From contig NC_043962.1 in the NCBI RefSeq assembly GCF_902148855.1, positions 35,447,004 to 35,511,003 on the forward strand: DNA of 64,000 nucleotides. The letters run 5' to 3'. The position numbers were made by a program, and so were the translations under genes. This DNA is from Sphaeramia orbicularis. Taxonomy: Eukaryota; Chordata; Actinopteri; Kurtiformes; Apogonidae. Under the pieces are notes generated by a model. It saw only the letters and a list, made by a program, of their open reading frames with translations. It searched no databases and had not been told where the DNA came from. This document shows positions 43,301-57,582 of the stretch, piece by piece (the first letter of the stretch is position 1; each line of letters starts with the position of its first letter).

Positions 43301-45393
43301 TCAAGACATTACACATAATAAATCTTAAAGTAAGAGTCTTTTCTCTATTCAACTTTCTGAACAGTCTCCTTCAGCAAATTTAGCCAACAAACTATGCTCA
43401 GCCTCTGTCTTTTTCCCTAAACTAAAAAAAGCTTTACTGGCGTTGTGTGTATCTGACTGATGGTTATAGCTCTACACTAGTGGTGGTAGTAAAATTTATT
43501 GCAATGATAATAACAATATAGTAGCAGTTGTGGTCTTCTAGCTGGTTTCATCTTTCTAATAATAATATGTCTGCTGCAGAGGCATTTGGTTTTGGGGTTT
43601 TGTGCTCAGCACAGCGAGGGATCAGTGTGTTCTCAGGTCAACTCTGCTCTGCATTCCTGACCTTTCTTTGTTTGTCCTTAGAATAAGTCAGTGGAGAGAA
43701 TGCATTCTTCTAGTGGCATGTTCAGGCCTCTCGGCCCCTGAAGCGTCAGGTACTTGAAATCAATCCACAGAAGATACCATGAAGGATCTGAGCTTATATA
43801 GACAATTTAAGTGAGTCGGGGGAATCACTTTTGGGAGCTTTATGAGCTGCTCAAGCTTTACACTCAGCAGAGATTTTAACCAAATTTTTAAATCAAATCT
43901 TGCAAGCCCTGTTCAGCGCCCCTGGAAATTAAGAGCCATACAGACATATAGAATTTCTCTGCATATGGAGCTGCTGCAGCTATGGTTTTTGACGGGGCTG
44001 GCCCACACTGTGCTCTGCTACAGAGAGCTGTTTTTAAAATGGGGTCCCTCAGGGGAAGCTGGACGGTGAGGAAAACCAGACAGAGGAAATCACACCCAGT
44101 TGCGCCCATGGCAGCCCATCTGGCTCCTTCACATCTGCACAGACATTATCTCTGTAAAAACTGGGCACACTTATGGCAGTTACTCTGTGGTTGTTGCAGA
44201 TGCTGGATAGAACAAGAGCATTTTAAACAGTAGTAGTATGGAAAAAAACAGCAGATACTACTAAAGCTATTCACAATATTAAAGTCAAGGCACGGCAAAT
44301 TAAAACAGTCTGACAGTAGATCATTGTGTATGTGTGGGCCCGCAGGGCAGAGTTAATGCCGTTCAGGAATCCAAAACAACTTTTGTCCCATAAACAGTGT
44401 TTCTGAAATAAGTTGTTTAATGCTGACACACAAATAGAGGCCTGGAGAAGATTTAAACAGACTACACAGCATTTACAGGTCTTATTTCCAGTATAATATC
44501 ATCTTGCACTGCTGAGAATTTTACAAAAAAACTCTTTCAATCAGAAATGAACTTTGAAAGATTTTGATGGACAAAAGAAAGGAACATGACGACAGTGGCT
44601 GCAGTTGGACAAACATTTTTCATACTTGAGGGGATGACTTCCAGATGGAAGTGGGAGGCAGTGACAGACTTCAGACGCCAATTAACCATGGCCACTTGAA
44701 GGGACAGTGGAGTTTGCCACTTGTAGTACCAACGACAAGCACGATGACGTAAAGACACAACAAGGGGGAGGATCACTTTCCATGGCTGACAATCAAAAGT
44801 TCAAGTTTCAAAGGTTTTTACTGTTTATGCAAACCTCATGCCTCAAAGGGTGTAGGTTTTACAACAAACCACTGTATGACATCTGAAGATAATGCAAAAG
44901 AAAGGAAAAGAGGACCTAAAATGCTTAAAAACGTAGTCTTAATGATGATGACAGGATGAGAAATTATGACTGGTACTTGAAAGAAATAGGAAAAATAGAT
45001 GTAATGAATATCCAAGATTTATTTAATGACCTGCAACTATAAACATACATAATTTAAAACATACTTTAACAGGAAGATGGCAGTTTCACTGATTTACAAA
45101 GCAATAAATCCAGTTTTTGCTTTTATAAAACATTTCCTCTGAGGTGGCACAGACAGAGGGCTCCATGCAGACATAATTTATGTTCACATTTCTTTTTCCC
45201 CTTCTGACTCAGAGGAATGTGTTGATGTTTCTGCTAGAGCTCCCTTTAGTCAAACAGATCCAAGGAAAGAGGATAACCAAAGGTCTAATATATTCAAGAT
45301 ACTTAGGGAGGATATTTGTAAGCCACAATGAACTTTCAGTGGTTTGTTGAACTGGATGGTCCGGTCAGTCTCACACATACATCCATAACTCCA
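40302..45393. other. gene-poor spacer between tmem178b and fibin
   Basis: No supported exon. A composite repeat lies at 41511-42278. The stretch about 43880-44190 is repeat-free and compositionally balanced, a candidate conserved non-coding element. The 3' UTR of fibin (minus strand) must lie in the right part, but its poly(A) site was not fixed. Confidence 0.5.
41511..42278. repeat. GGTGGAAAGTAACTAA-type dispersed repeat with internal insertion
   Basis: Begins TGGTGGAAAGTAACTAAATG and ends with the related inverted end GAGTACTTCTACCATC. Between them at about 41731 lies CAGTGGTTTCCAGCC, which looks like a hAT-type end, so a second element is probably nested inside. The family is known to me as common in teleosts; the exact name is uncertain. 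Confidence 0.5.
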
Positions 45394-46041
45394 CTAGGAT
45401 CCCACATTCAGATACTCCGTTTTCAGGCGGCTCAGTCTGGTGCCATGACTGCGGATGATGAGAGACAGCAGCTCATGCTTATCTTTAAGTCCCACAGAGA
45501 TGTCCGTGGTTTCCCTCAGCGTGTCCCTAATATCACTCACTTGTTTGACCACATAACCGTTCAGCTGTTGCTCCTCTCTCAGTTCAGTTTCCTGACTTTG
45601 CTTAAACTTCACCTCCAACTCCAGCAGAGATTTGTCCACGCTTGAAAAAGCCTCACTGATCTGGGAGATTTCCCTCTGGAGGAACTTCCCGTAGCTGTCC
45701 TCTCCGTCCAGGTCGTGCGCCACGGTCCGGCCGATGCTCTCCAAAAGGCGCGCCGTGTCCTCCGCCTGCAGCTTGGTGATAACAAAGTCCTCCCGCACCA
45801 CAGAGTCCTCATCCTCCGTGGCCCCACATGGATACACGTCGGAGAATTTAAACAGCATCTGGCACTTCTCCGGGTCTTCTGTCTCCTCGTAATCCCCATC
45901 CGGGACAAAGAAGTGATGGAAAGTGCCGTTGGTGATCTCCGGTTGTAGGGGCCCGGTGTAGACTGCCGAGCACAGGGGCAAAGAGGTGAGTATGATGAGC
46001 AGCAGTGGGACGGGATCCATCATGCACCTCCTCTCTGTCAT
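45394..46041 (-). CDS. fibin: fin bud initiation factor (FIBIN), secreted
   Basis: Single-exon gene of 215 codons from the first ATG (46041). Two adjacent ATGs at 46023 and 46020 give 209 or 208 aa, closer to the human 211, and place the hydrophobic signal peptide (VPLLLIILTSLPLCSA) right at the start, so MMDPV is the preferred start. The mature part has PLQPEITNGTFHHFFVPDGD, DPEKCQMLF, AHDLDGEDSYGKFL, DISVGLKDKHELL and IRSHGTRLSRLK, all FIBIN signatures in the right order. The protein is largely helical after residue 90. Known role: acts in fish upstream of tbx5 during pectoral fin bud induction, and was reported as secreted. Human FIBIN lies near ANO3 on 11p14, matching the anoctamin at the right edge. 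Intact. Confidence 0.93.
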   Translation of the reverse strand: MTERRCMMDPVPLLLIILTSLPLCSAVYTGPLQPEITNGTFHHFFVPDGDYEETEDPEKCQMLFKFSDVYPCGATEDEDSVVREDFVITKLQAEDTARLLESIGRTVAHDLDGEDSYGKFLQREISQISEAFSSVDKSLLELEVKFKQSQETELREEQQLNGYVVKQVSDIRDTLRETTDISVGLKDKHELLSLIIRSHGTRLSRLKTEYLNVGS

Positions 46042-46309
46042 TGGCCAAAAGCATCTGCACTGGCAGTCGGATCCGGCGCACAGTTTTCATCCCGACTCAT
46101 GTTACAGTCCCCCCGTCACCTAAAAGGCGCAGAGTCTGCCTATTCCAGACGGAGGGGCCCCTGGTGTCCCCTCAACCCCACACTGACAGAGCCCACAAAT
46201 ACAACTCAGCTGGGTTTGGAGTTCACCCCCTCCTCCTGTTTTAGAGAGTTTTTTTTATATACTTTAATTTTTTTTAACAGATTTTACGTTTTATAACAAA
46301 CAGACAGTA

Positions 46310-47628
46310 CACTGTAACAAGGACACTGTGAATGTACAGTAACTTGCTGGCAGCAATTAGCAAGTAAGTTGCTGTATTACATTCTACAGCATACTTACTG
46401 TATATTAAATTACAGTACCTGTAAAATACTGTAATTGTCATTACAGTACCAATCACAGTACTGTAATTGCTATTACAGTACTGTGATTGCTATTACAGTA
46501 CTTTAATATGGTGATGTATCACAGGAAATAGTGGACTACTGTGAAATGGGAATTTGGGGTATTTTACTGAATACTCCAAAACAAAAACAAGCACTCAACT
46601 TTTTGTATGTGATAAGCACATAAATTTTAGACTTACATTTCTCATGGAACCAATAAAAGCCATTCTTGCTTTTCTATCTTTTGCATGGTGAGTAAAAATA
46701 AAGAACTGCTGTTTGAGGTGATAGTTTGGATTTTTTGAAGTAATACAGTTGAGAAAATGTTATGGCAAAGGAATGGGCTGTCTGATGGCGATGTAAAAAA
46801 TGGGAATATCCTTCATTTAGCGCACTCTTGAACCAGTATTGATTTATTTAGGTAGGCTTTGTTTTAGGTGGTTAAAATTCACTTTGAGCTGAAAAGAAAG
46901 GTTGAAAATACAGCTGAAAAAGTTGAAAGTGTGGCTTGTTGAAGATTTCTACAACTTTACAATTTCATTTAGCAGATGCTTTTGTCCAAAGCGACGTACA
47001 ACATAAGCAAGAATTTAGACTTGAAGGAAAAACCCTTAGTCAGTGCAAAAAGTGCTTCAAGTTTGATTGGCCGCAGGCGCTGCCATCAGGTATTAAAAGA
47101 AGTGCTGATTTCTCCATAAGAAACCATTAAAACTTTTTGTTATAAAAAGCTGAATATTTTAAAAAAGTTTAAAAATATAAATACAAGCAGTAATGTCCTG
47201 AAGAAGCTGAACATTTTAAAGTTTGAACGGTGAAAATCTGTGAAAACCGGATACATTTTGAGTAGTATTTGACTTGTGGAGTAGGTGGTCACATAACAAA
47301 TACTTGCTCCCATCCCTAGTGAAGAATATTAAGAACAAATACACGCTTACCTCTGGAGAAATTCCAGTGATGTGGCTGCCTCCTCTGGATATTCAGTGTT
47401 GAACACGGAGTATGACCCAAAGAGGGCAGTTAAAAAAAAAATCCCGCTAAAAATTACTGTATTTTGATTTACAGTAAAATATAATTTACTGTACAATTCA
47501 CCCGCCAATTAATTTTGCCCATGATGCTTTGCAGATCTACAGCAACATACTGTATACAGGTTCTACAGTAAGCATTTGGTCATTATACAGTAACAATGCT
47601 GTGAAAACTACAGAAACTTGTTACAGTG
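46310..47628. mobile_element. TA-flanked DNA element rich in ACAGTA motifs
   Basis: TA at 46308-46309 and 47629-47630 brackets the inverted ends CACTGTAACAAG and CTTGTTACAGTG. Subterminal sequence on both sides is packed with TACAGTA and ACTGTAAT words. No transposase frame is seen. The interior holds AGCAGATGCTTTTGTCCAAA (from 46972), part of a phrase often seen in fish dispersed repeats. Classing it as Tc1/mariner rests on the TA only. Confidence 0.6.
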
Positions 47629-48176
47629 TAAAACAAAAAAGTAAAGACATACGAAACAAGAGAAGTCAACAAGCACAGACAGGGCAGTATCAAAAACTTA
47701 AAGTACAACAATAAAAAAGTGGGTCAATGAGTCACAATGTTATCCCATCATAATAAGAGGGTTGAGTTAGTTTGGGTATTGTCCTGTTTCAGTCCACATC
47801 AGATCATTCACATATATTCTCACGTTGCATCAGATCATGTCCCTTACACCTGCTGACATAATTACATCCATCATTTTCATAAACATTTGTGCACATTTTC
47901 CTGGAATGCATATTTACACATGTTGATAGTAAAACACACAGATGTTGACATATATGTGTATTTCTCATGAAAAAAACAAGGTGTTCACATCTTCTGGGAT
48001 AGATGTCCATTTTTGCCAGTAATTACTACATTTGTCCAAGTTATGTTTTAGAGTTTTACTGTTGAAGAGGGATTTTTTTTTTTTTTTTTAAGTAGAACAT
48101 TTCTCATTCTAATCCTGGTAAAACTATAGAAAACACACAGGTTTTACTCCACTGATTACTTCAGTGATTATTACCT

Positions 48177-49275
<1,099 letters not shown>

Positions 49276-50184
49276 GCAAATTTCAAAAGCAGATCTAGTA
49301 AATTATACAAGATTGCAGATGTAATTGGATGCATTTCTTGGTTTCCCAGACTGTGAGGCTGTAGTTTAGAGCTCATACTGATGGCTTCAGTCAGGTGATC
49401 ACATTACTGCACGGAGCGAGAGTCCCCTGGGCTACACGATCCCTTCGACTGCACATCCTGTCTGGGCTAATTACATCATCACCGGGTGGTCTCAGATATG
49501 CTCCTCAGTTTGTCAGCAATGCTCACGCAAACTGGAAACATATGGCGAACTGTAAACAGAGGACTGAAAAGCACCTTTTTTCCCCAAATACAGACAAGAA
49601 AAAGTAGAAATAAAGTCGTTAATTACCATGCCCTGACTCTGCAGACAAGAAGAGATACAGATAAGCTTTACTTTGTCAACAAGCAGGATAAAAATCAGCA
49701 ACAGATAAAATTAGCATGAAAAGAGACAGAAAGGAAGACATGATAAATTGCTCTGGCCCTATAGTAGGGTATGACAGATAGTTTGGCTGTTGACTGTGTC
49801 TTTAAGGGCTCATATACATCCTGCAGGGCTGATGGGATAATCGAGAGCAGGTGTTCAGGTGGATGTGGAGGTTAGGTGATGTGGAAGGGCCTTGTTCACA
49901 GTAGATATATTCAGTGTTAAGAGCAGGAAAAACACAGACATGCAATATAATGCTGGCTCTGTTCCAGCTGACCCCCTCCCCTCTACAACATGTGTTTATG
50001 TCGTGAGTCCATTCACAGTGATCTTTGACTCTCAGTGTGCAGAGTGCATGAACAGAGTTTTACTTTTTGCTTTTTCACAGTCATCTGTAGAGGGGAGACA
50101 GTTTCTCTGTGCTCACTAGGATATGTGACAGAAAACAAAGACACTGAGATTAGTTTAATCAAGAAGATATATATATATATACAT

Positions 50185-50185
<1 letters not shown>

Positions 50186-50268
<83 letters not shown>
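50186..50268. repeat. (GATA)n microsatellite
   Basis: About 20 perfect GATA units after a short AT run at 50168-50180. No gene is nearby. Confidence 0.97.
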
Positions 50269-50269
<1 letters not shown>

Positions 50270-50375
50270 ATACCAAGCAAATAGGTAAAATCCCAATAAA
50301 TGTTGGAAAATATCTGATTGTCCCTAAAAATATAAAGTATAGAAGGTTATATTACAGTAAATATTGATAAATTAT

Positions 50376-51360
50376 TTAACCCATAAAGACCCAAACATCT
50401 GATATAAAATGTTTAATACATGTTGATTTACTAATCCTTTCAATACATGCAAATAATTGGTGTAAAATGCCGTTTTTCATCTTTTCATAGTCATTAGATA
50501 TGACCCATTTAAACGCTCAGAGGCTCCGTAAGTAACGTGGAAACACCGTCATCTTCTACAACACTGATTCACCAGTAAAACCCATAGAGTTGGATCAATG
50601 ACAGTGGAGGGAAACACTTATTTTATGTTCAGTTAATAATAGATCACCTAAGCTTTAATGAACATCTGTGACGCACCGCCCTCAGTGGTGCTAGTAATTC
50701 ATGTTAGTTGGTTTCATTCATTTCCTTTTTTATTTTGGTGAGGGGTTTTGTTCGTTTGTGTGCACTGTGTCTGTCTTCTCTGTGTCCTCCCTGATTTTCC
50801 TGATTGTCTTCACCTGGGGCTCATTACCTCTCTACCCTTAATATACCCTCCTCTCCTCGTGTCTGTTGGCAGTGTGTCTTTCATGCCATGTCAAGACAAG
50901 AGCTCTCTGAACTGTCTCCTGATCCTCTGTGCTGCTTTGATACACTTTGTAAGTTTTTCATACCACATTTGTGAAGATCTTTTTGTTATATTTTTTTGAT
51001 ACCTCAACTGAGAAGATTGGTATTCATTTTTTGATACCACGTCTGTGAAGATCTTCTTGTTAGAATTTTTTGATACCTCGATTGAGAAGATTTTTGTGTT
51101 AATTTTTTGTTGCTTTTATATATTGAGTTAATAAATACTCAAACTGAAGTTCATTTCTGTCTCTGTCTCGTGCATTTGGGTCCAAGCCTTGTGTATTTGT
51201 AACAACATCCATATAATCAGCACATTAAATTTTGGAAAATACTGGATTTTTTGTTTAAAAACTGCAAAATACAGAGCATAATATTTGAGTAAATGGTGAT
51301 AACCACTTAAGAAAGGTTAAAAATAGAGAATTATTTGAACTGCCACAAAAGCAGATGAGG
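50376..51360 (+). repeat. TTAA-start MITE, copy C, split by a solo LTR
   Basis: TTAACCCATAAAGACCC start (50376-50392). The left part, 50380-50666, and the right part, 51205-51360, together match copy B (22124-22657). The right terminal repeat is not recognisable. The gap between the two parts is exactly the LTR at 50667-51204. Confidence 0.75.
50667..51204 (+). mobile_element. solo LTR of an LTR retrotransposon (Ty3/gypsy-like), fossil
   Basis: A 538-bp block starts TGTGACGC and ends TTTGTAACA, flanked by the 5-bp duplication ACATC (50662-50666 and 51205-51209). It holds an AATAAA at 51130-51135 and an internal tandem repeat of TTTTTTGATACC-type units at about 50990-51115. There is no internal region and no second LTR, so it is a recombination relic. 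The 5-bp duplication suits Ty3/gypsy or BEL. It is younger than the MITE it interrupts. Confidence 0.8.
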
Positions 51361-52611
51361 TAAGTATGAAAGCACAATGAATATTATCAAATATTCATAA
51401 AAGTGGAAAACTTGGTGCACTTTTACACAAAAATATTAAGATTTGTGTGGGTAAAATGCACCTACATCAGCTTAGATACAGCAGAATTGAATTTTCAAAG
51501 ATTACAAAAGGTTCTAAACAGATGTAGGTTAATGTTGACAAAGTTTCAGTTTATGAAGCAGGCCCAAAAGCACTTGAAAAGGATATCTCAGTTTTGACAT
51601 ATTTTTTTTTCAAAATCCTGTAAACTTTAAATGAAATGGGGCTCATATTGTTCTGGGTGTTTGACTTAAGTCTTCATTATTCTATCTATGCCAATAAAAA
51701 CATTCTTTACACTTTCTGTTGTGTTATTTTACAAAACCTTAGAAGTCGCCAGTGGGTCATGTTAGACTTTAAATTGGGTCAATGAAGGGACTCTGACTTA
51801 AGAAAAGAAACGGTGTCTGGAGTGTTACTGTGACACCGCAGTGGCCCAGTCATTATGAGGTTGTGGAAACATTTTTCATTGAACCATAAAACAAATCCCA
51901 TCATAGCAACAAAGTGTTGTCACCGCTTCACGCCACTTCACATTTGAGGAGAGATTTGAGAAAAGACAGTTTGTTGGAAAACCTCTGGAAGCCTCTGCTG
52001 TAGAAGTATACAAGCAAAGACATCTCGAGGCTTCCCAGCAAGTAGACTCTGTGCTCCCTCTAAAGTAACACACCTGAATAAATACTGCCTCTCTCAACAC
52101 AAACACTGATAGAGTAAACTGACCAGCTTGCCAAGGCAGAGCGGGTACTGCAGGATAAAGCTGCCTGAAAGCAGATGTAGCAACAAATATAATTCCACAG
52201 AGTTTGGAGGGATGTTCTTGTTGATCCTGTACTATATTGTGTTGTATCTGTGTGTGTGCGTACACAGCGGACTGAAGGCTGCAGTTTGGACAGATGCCTT
52301 TCAGATGGTGAAGATGCGTTTCTTCGAAGAGCAGATCTGAGCAAGTAGGAGGGTCGGGAGTCGAGGGTCGAGGGCCTGCAGGCTGCGTGGGAGGCTGCAG
52401 AGACAGAAGCGGCTGACTCACACTGATGTTAACAACCTCACATGTCAAATGGAATAATTATTCACTTTCCCACATTCACATCTGACACCACTGAGTTTTA
52501 TCAAAGTAATGATGGTTAAACAGGATCTGCAGAGTTTCTGAACATTCTGAACATAAATTATAAAGAATTTAACTTGACACAGTCCTATGCTTTTGGTTGG
52601 TTTATAATTTG

Positions 52612-53060
52612 CATATTTTTACCCCGCCCCCCAATAGGGAGGCAAGGGGCATTGGTTCAGTTTGTTTGTTTGTTTGTTTGTTTGTTTGTTTGTTTGTTTG
52701 TTAACACTCTAGCAGCAAAACTACTGGTTGAATTCATACCAAATTTGGTTTATAGATTGCCAGTGTCCCTGAATAGATATGGTTACATTTTGGGGAAAGT
52801 AGGTCAAAGTTCAAATTTTTCCTGAATTTTTAAATCTTTTTTTCTCTTTCTTTTTCTCTTTTTTTCTTTAAATTTCAAATGTCTATAAAAACATCAATTT
52901 TGTTTCAGTTTTCTTCAAACTTGCCACAATATAGAGGCAATTGATATGCTGACATCAGCACACGCATAGACATGATGACATCAGCTGGATCAATGCTAAA
53001 ATAAGCTACAATATGAGCGAGGGTCGGGGTTTGTTGTGCATGGGACCACTTGTTGATGTT
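52612..53060 (+). repeat. dispersed repeat with GTTT microsatellite, copy 1
   Basis: Shares, in order, TTTTTACCCC, GGGAGGCAAGGGG, TCTAGCAGCAAAACTA, GGGGAAAGTAGGTCAAAGTT, ATGCTGACATCAGCAC and GGTTTGTTGTGC with 57583-57980. A run of ten GTTT-type units lies at 52663-52702. Family unknown. Confidence 0.8.
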
Positions 53061-55924
53061 GGTAGAGAGTAGAGAGCTGTTTGTCTGTCGTGGTACTTTC
53101 ATTGACCTGTGAATTCCCTGCTGGACATAGCAACAAACATATGGCACATTTTCACAATATATTAAAATAACCTATAGATGTTCAGAAAGATACACTCAGA
53201 AAAATACTATGAAATACATCAAGAAATGGTTCAGAGTCTTTTTGAAGGTATTTCATAGCTTGTGTAAACATGAGTTGGTAATGTACAAAAAATATTTTTT
53301 CATCAACATTACCATATAGTAAAAGAAAATAAAACATTTTTTGAAATTGGAAAATTTCATGCCCATGGCTAATGAACAAATTATATGAGATTATTCAGAA
53401 TTTTGTACCTCTTAAACAGTTTGCAACAATATGCAGTGCAACAATAGGGCAAAACTGCATCTGAATCAAGGCTGCAGGATAAGTATCAGAGAATGTAGTA
53501 CTCAGTTTAATTGTAGTATGAAAAACTGGCTGAAGGACGCTCAGGTGTGTACTCACTGAATAGAGTGTTTGTTGTGTAAATGTGTTATATATTGACTAAT
53601 GATAAAATGGATAAATAGATGATAAATGCATTGTTAATGGTGTGTTTCATTTTTGGAAACTGGTATTAATTTATGTTGCTGGTGTGCACACACACACACG
53701 CATATTATAATATTGTTATAATATATAAGGAAACAAAGTGTATCTAGAACATATAACTATATCTAGAACATATGTGCCATAAAAAAGCAATTAATACAGT
53801 ATATCAAATAATATACCTTTCACTTAACGCCTTATTTGGCAGCATCATTTTACTTTAAGTTGCAAGTGAATCAAAAAGAAATTGATGAATAAAATACTTC
53901 TACCACACATCGTCTTTACTCATCAGGATATTGTATTGAATAATTCTAATGCTTTTATCAGAGTCACGACAGGAAAAATCCACTGAAGCAGAGGCTGTAA
54001 TTGTCCCACTCCCACATGAGACCACAATGCAATCATATTCAGCCCTCATTCACCTACTACGGTATTACAGTCACTGGCACAGTCATTTTAGCTCTCACTT
54101 CCTACTCATTAAACCATATCTGAATAATGACACGCACACAGTGCAGGATGTATTAACTCTGTGAAACAGTATGTGGATGCAGAATCACATCCAGTATCAG
54201 TTCAATGAGCCCAGACTCAGAGTCTGTTCTTCTCTGAACAGACAGAAGGTTCAGACAAGGTCCAAAGTGTACAGATAGAGTTTATTAATATTTGAAGGGT
54301 TACCTCTCTCTTTGTGCTTACTCTGTCTGCTCATCACATCGTGTTGTGCTGTGTTCTCTGCACTTTTCAGTACAATCTGTGAAAACCTTTTTTCAGTCCC
54401 TGCAGGTCTGTTGACACGGCATTATGTGTTCTGTTGCTGTTTAACTAAGGAGCTTAGTTTTCCATTTTCACAAGCTCATGGCTTATTTTGTTCCCAGATT
54501 TTCCAGGACTGTTTGTAGTTTGTATTCAGTGAAGCTCCGCACAAATATATATATATTTTTTCAACTTTGATGACCAAGCAAGCCAGTGAGGTTTTTTACC
54601 TGAGGCTGCCAGTGTGAAGGTGCTGCACTGCCAGCAGTAAATACAAAAACCTCCTGAATGCTATTTATACTTTGATTTACGCAGTAGCGCACTGGAGTGG
54701 CAAAGCAGATGTGGTAATCCCATCTTTACACTTTTATATCACAAGGTACTGGAGCTTATTCTGCATTTCAGAGGCAGTAACAAAAGGACAAATGTTAGTT
54801 AGTAGATTGTCTTTTAATGAGAAAAAGGAAATGCACATTTATTTTTTATTTAAAATGCTCTTCTTGGGAAGCTCCCATTCGATATCATCCCCTTGTAATG
54901 CCAAACTTGATCAAATGATGGGTTTTCACTGAAGTCTCTCATGTTTTCACTGACGTTAAAAGAACTGCTATTAGTTTCTATGTTCCCACCATTTGTAACT
55001 ATTTATAAATCACCTTTATGTTGTTTAATCAATCACTTGGCATTAGATATAAAATAACAAGAGCCACCGAAAAAGTCTGCCTTGATATTGACACTAGGGA
55101 ATGGGAAGATAGACTGTACACTGCTCATCCTGCTACTATTAGGAAAAACAGGAATAGCAGTAATCATGTTAAAGGTTACGTTAAAGTCAATTAGAAAATC
55201 TGAAGATGTAGACGGATTCAGGTCGACCCATCTTCCTGTTACTCATGCGCCATATCTGATTCACATCCTCCTTCACCAAGTTTGGCATTTTACCATCACA
55301 CCAGCTGCACTGCCAACTCACCAGCAGTTCTAAGTACAAAAAAATGTTGATCAGTTTTATGTATTAACATAAGTGAAGGGTTGAGTACTTCAATAAAGAC
55401 AATAAGTACTTTAATATTGACAAATTTAAGGGTTTACATGTAGTATTTCTACTTTGAAATACTCAAAGATGACTTAAAGTATGATCAGAGTGTTTAGAAA
55501 AAAAAAAGACTTGTGATAATATGTTGCATAGTTTGTACTGTATTTATTCACTGTCACAGGCTGATGTGTCTCTGTGAATGTATGTGACCACTAGAAGGAG
55601 TAGTGAGTCACTCAACTGGTCTTACACGGTGATGAAAACTAACTCCAATGCTGAAAGGAAGATCAGAACTATTAAGAAAAATGGACACATTGCACCACTG
55701 GACACAGCTCTAAAATAAGAGATGGAAGTTTGATGCTAAAATTGCAGAATTTGTTCTACCCTGATGTGTTTGATTATGAGGCTTATGTTATGAAGATATA
55801 AACATACTGCATTATGTGTTGTTGTGTTTGCTAAGTTAACTTCAGACTCTTCTACAGCTAAGCTAACAGAGCTATAATGTAAACTATTGGTCAGCGAGAT
55901 CAGAGAGAATGTCATTTTGACCTA

Positions 55925-56281
55925 CAGCCGTGGAAAAAATTATTAGACCACCCTCATTTTCTTCAATTTCTTGTTCATTTTAATGCCTGGTACAACTAAA
56001 GGTACATTTGTTTGAACAAATATAATGATAACAACAAAAATAGCTCTTAAGAGTTTAATTTAAGAGCTGATATCAAGCCATTTTCTGTGTTTTCTTGATA
56101 ACCAAAATCACTTCAGTTCTTACATCAATAGCTATGGCATTGTACTGCCAAAACCAGTGCTTTTAGGCATTTTTTCTTTTCTGTCTGTTTTAGTCACATG
56201 ATACACACAGGCGTTAGTACTTGATTGCAAAACCACTGTTTTTGATGAGTTTTGATGGTCTAATAATTTTTTCCATGACTG
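55925..56281. mobile_element. TA-flanked Tc1/mariner-type MITE
   Basis: TA at 55923-55924 and 56282-56283; inverted ends CAGCCGTGGAAAAAATTATT and AATAATTTTTTCCATGACTG; 357 bp without a transposase. Directly after it, TATAGTTGTGGCCAAAGTG looks like one end of a different Tc1-type element. Confidence 0.75.
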
Positions 56282-56539
56282 TATAGTTGTGGCCAAAGTG
56301 TTGGGAACGACATGAATTCTTTCATTAAATGTGATTTATTTGTCATTGCATTTCTTTGAAACCTTTGTAATGTCTCTAACCTAACAAACAAACGAAAACC
56401 TGACATGACTTCCTCCTGCTGTTGATAGTTTGGAATATAAATACTACACATGACACCTTTAAGTTTTAAAAGCTAGATTCTTGAATATTTTACTGTCATC
56501 TACTACACATCAAACTGACGGACCAGAAAAGCAACTTCT

Positions 56540-56645
56540 GTGTTTCACCTCAATGCACTGGTAGAAAGAACAATACAGGAGATCCTTCATCCCTACTGTC
56601 ATCACACTGTTCAACACCCTATCTTATCTTATCTTGAAATAAACC
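56540..56645 (+). repeat. LINE 3'-end fragment (L2/Rex-like)
   Basis: One frame reads KEQYRRSFIPTVITLFNT, the usual C-terminal phrase of fish LINE reverse transcriptase proteins. It is followed by a short TATCT-type tail (ATCTTATCTTATCTTG). Too short to name the clade. Confidence 0.45.
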
Positions 56646-57582
56646 TGAAATCTGATTAACATTAAATCTCCAGACAAAATTCTTCTTTTTCCTTCACTGC
56701 ACCTCTGTACCTTGTAAACATTGAAACATCTCCTGTAATATATTTTTAACTTCACTAATATATTACCATATCCTGCAAATACTACCAGAACTACATACAA
56801 ATGTCCACGTTGTATAACATTATCACAATATGTAAAAAGAAAAAAAAAAAAAATCAAGATGCTGGAAAACAACATGAAATGCTTTTAAAAATCCCTCACA
56901 CTTACAGTATTAGATGTGAAATTTTGCAGTTTGTAGGAGACTTTACTAATAATAAAAAACATGAACTTAGCAGTCAAATACTTCCCTCTGTAACGTTGGA
57001 AACATTTCCCTGCACTCCGTGATGATTTGTGGATGTGGGTGTTGTGGCTCCTTTGTCCCCTGCTGGTCATCCTTGGCCTCTTGTCCTGTTTATACCTCGG
57101 TGCTGTTGGATTTATAGCCATGGTCTCTGTAGGGCTCTGATTACCTTCCTAACCTTCGCTGTAAATCTTTGTACGATTAACATTAGTCACCTGGAGGTAC
57201 TCAGTGTGACCAAGAACTAATGGCTGCAGTCAGCAGGCGAGGTGAAACAGTTAAAAATCTGTGATATATGATGCTGCGTATATGTAATTATGTCTGAAAA
57301 TTGCACTACAGAAAATGTGAATACGGCTACTTCTGTTTTTTTTTTCTTCATCCTAAGGAGATTTACCTTTGTGTCCTGCAGAAAACTGAGCTGCAGAATA
57401 CGTTAAAAGATGAACCAGAGAATCAGCAGATACTGTAAACACATTAATCCATTTCTAAACTTTTATTTTCCTATTTGCTACAAAAAAGTAATTTCAAAAA
57501 GTACAAGCCTTATTTCTGGGAAAGGAGTCGTATTTATTTATAATAATCTTGTCAAGCGTGCTTTCATTTGAAAAGTAATTTT

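Noticed and set aside
43842-44233. Overlapping frames of 73-83 codons on both strands
   Set aside because: No splice support and no recognisable domain; better viewed as a possible non-coding element.
51876-52448. 190-codon open frame on the minus strand
   Set aside because: It opens with TTG, not ATG, has no splice sites or family motifs, and its sequence looks like chance translation of a somewhat GC-richer patch.
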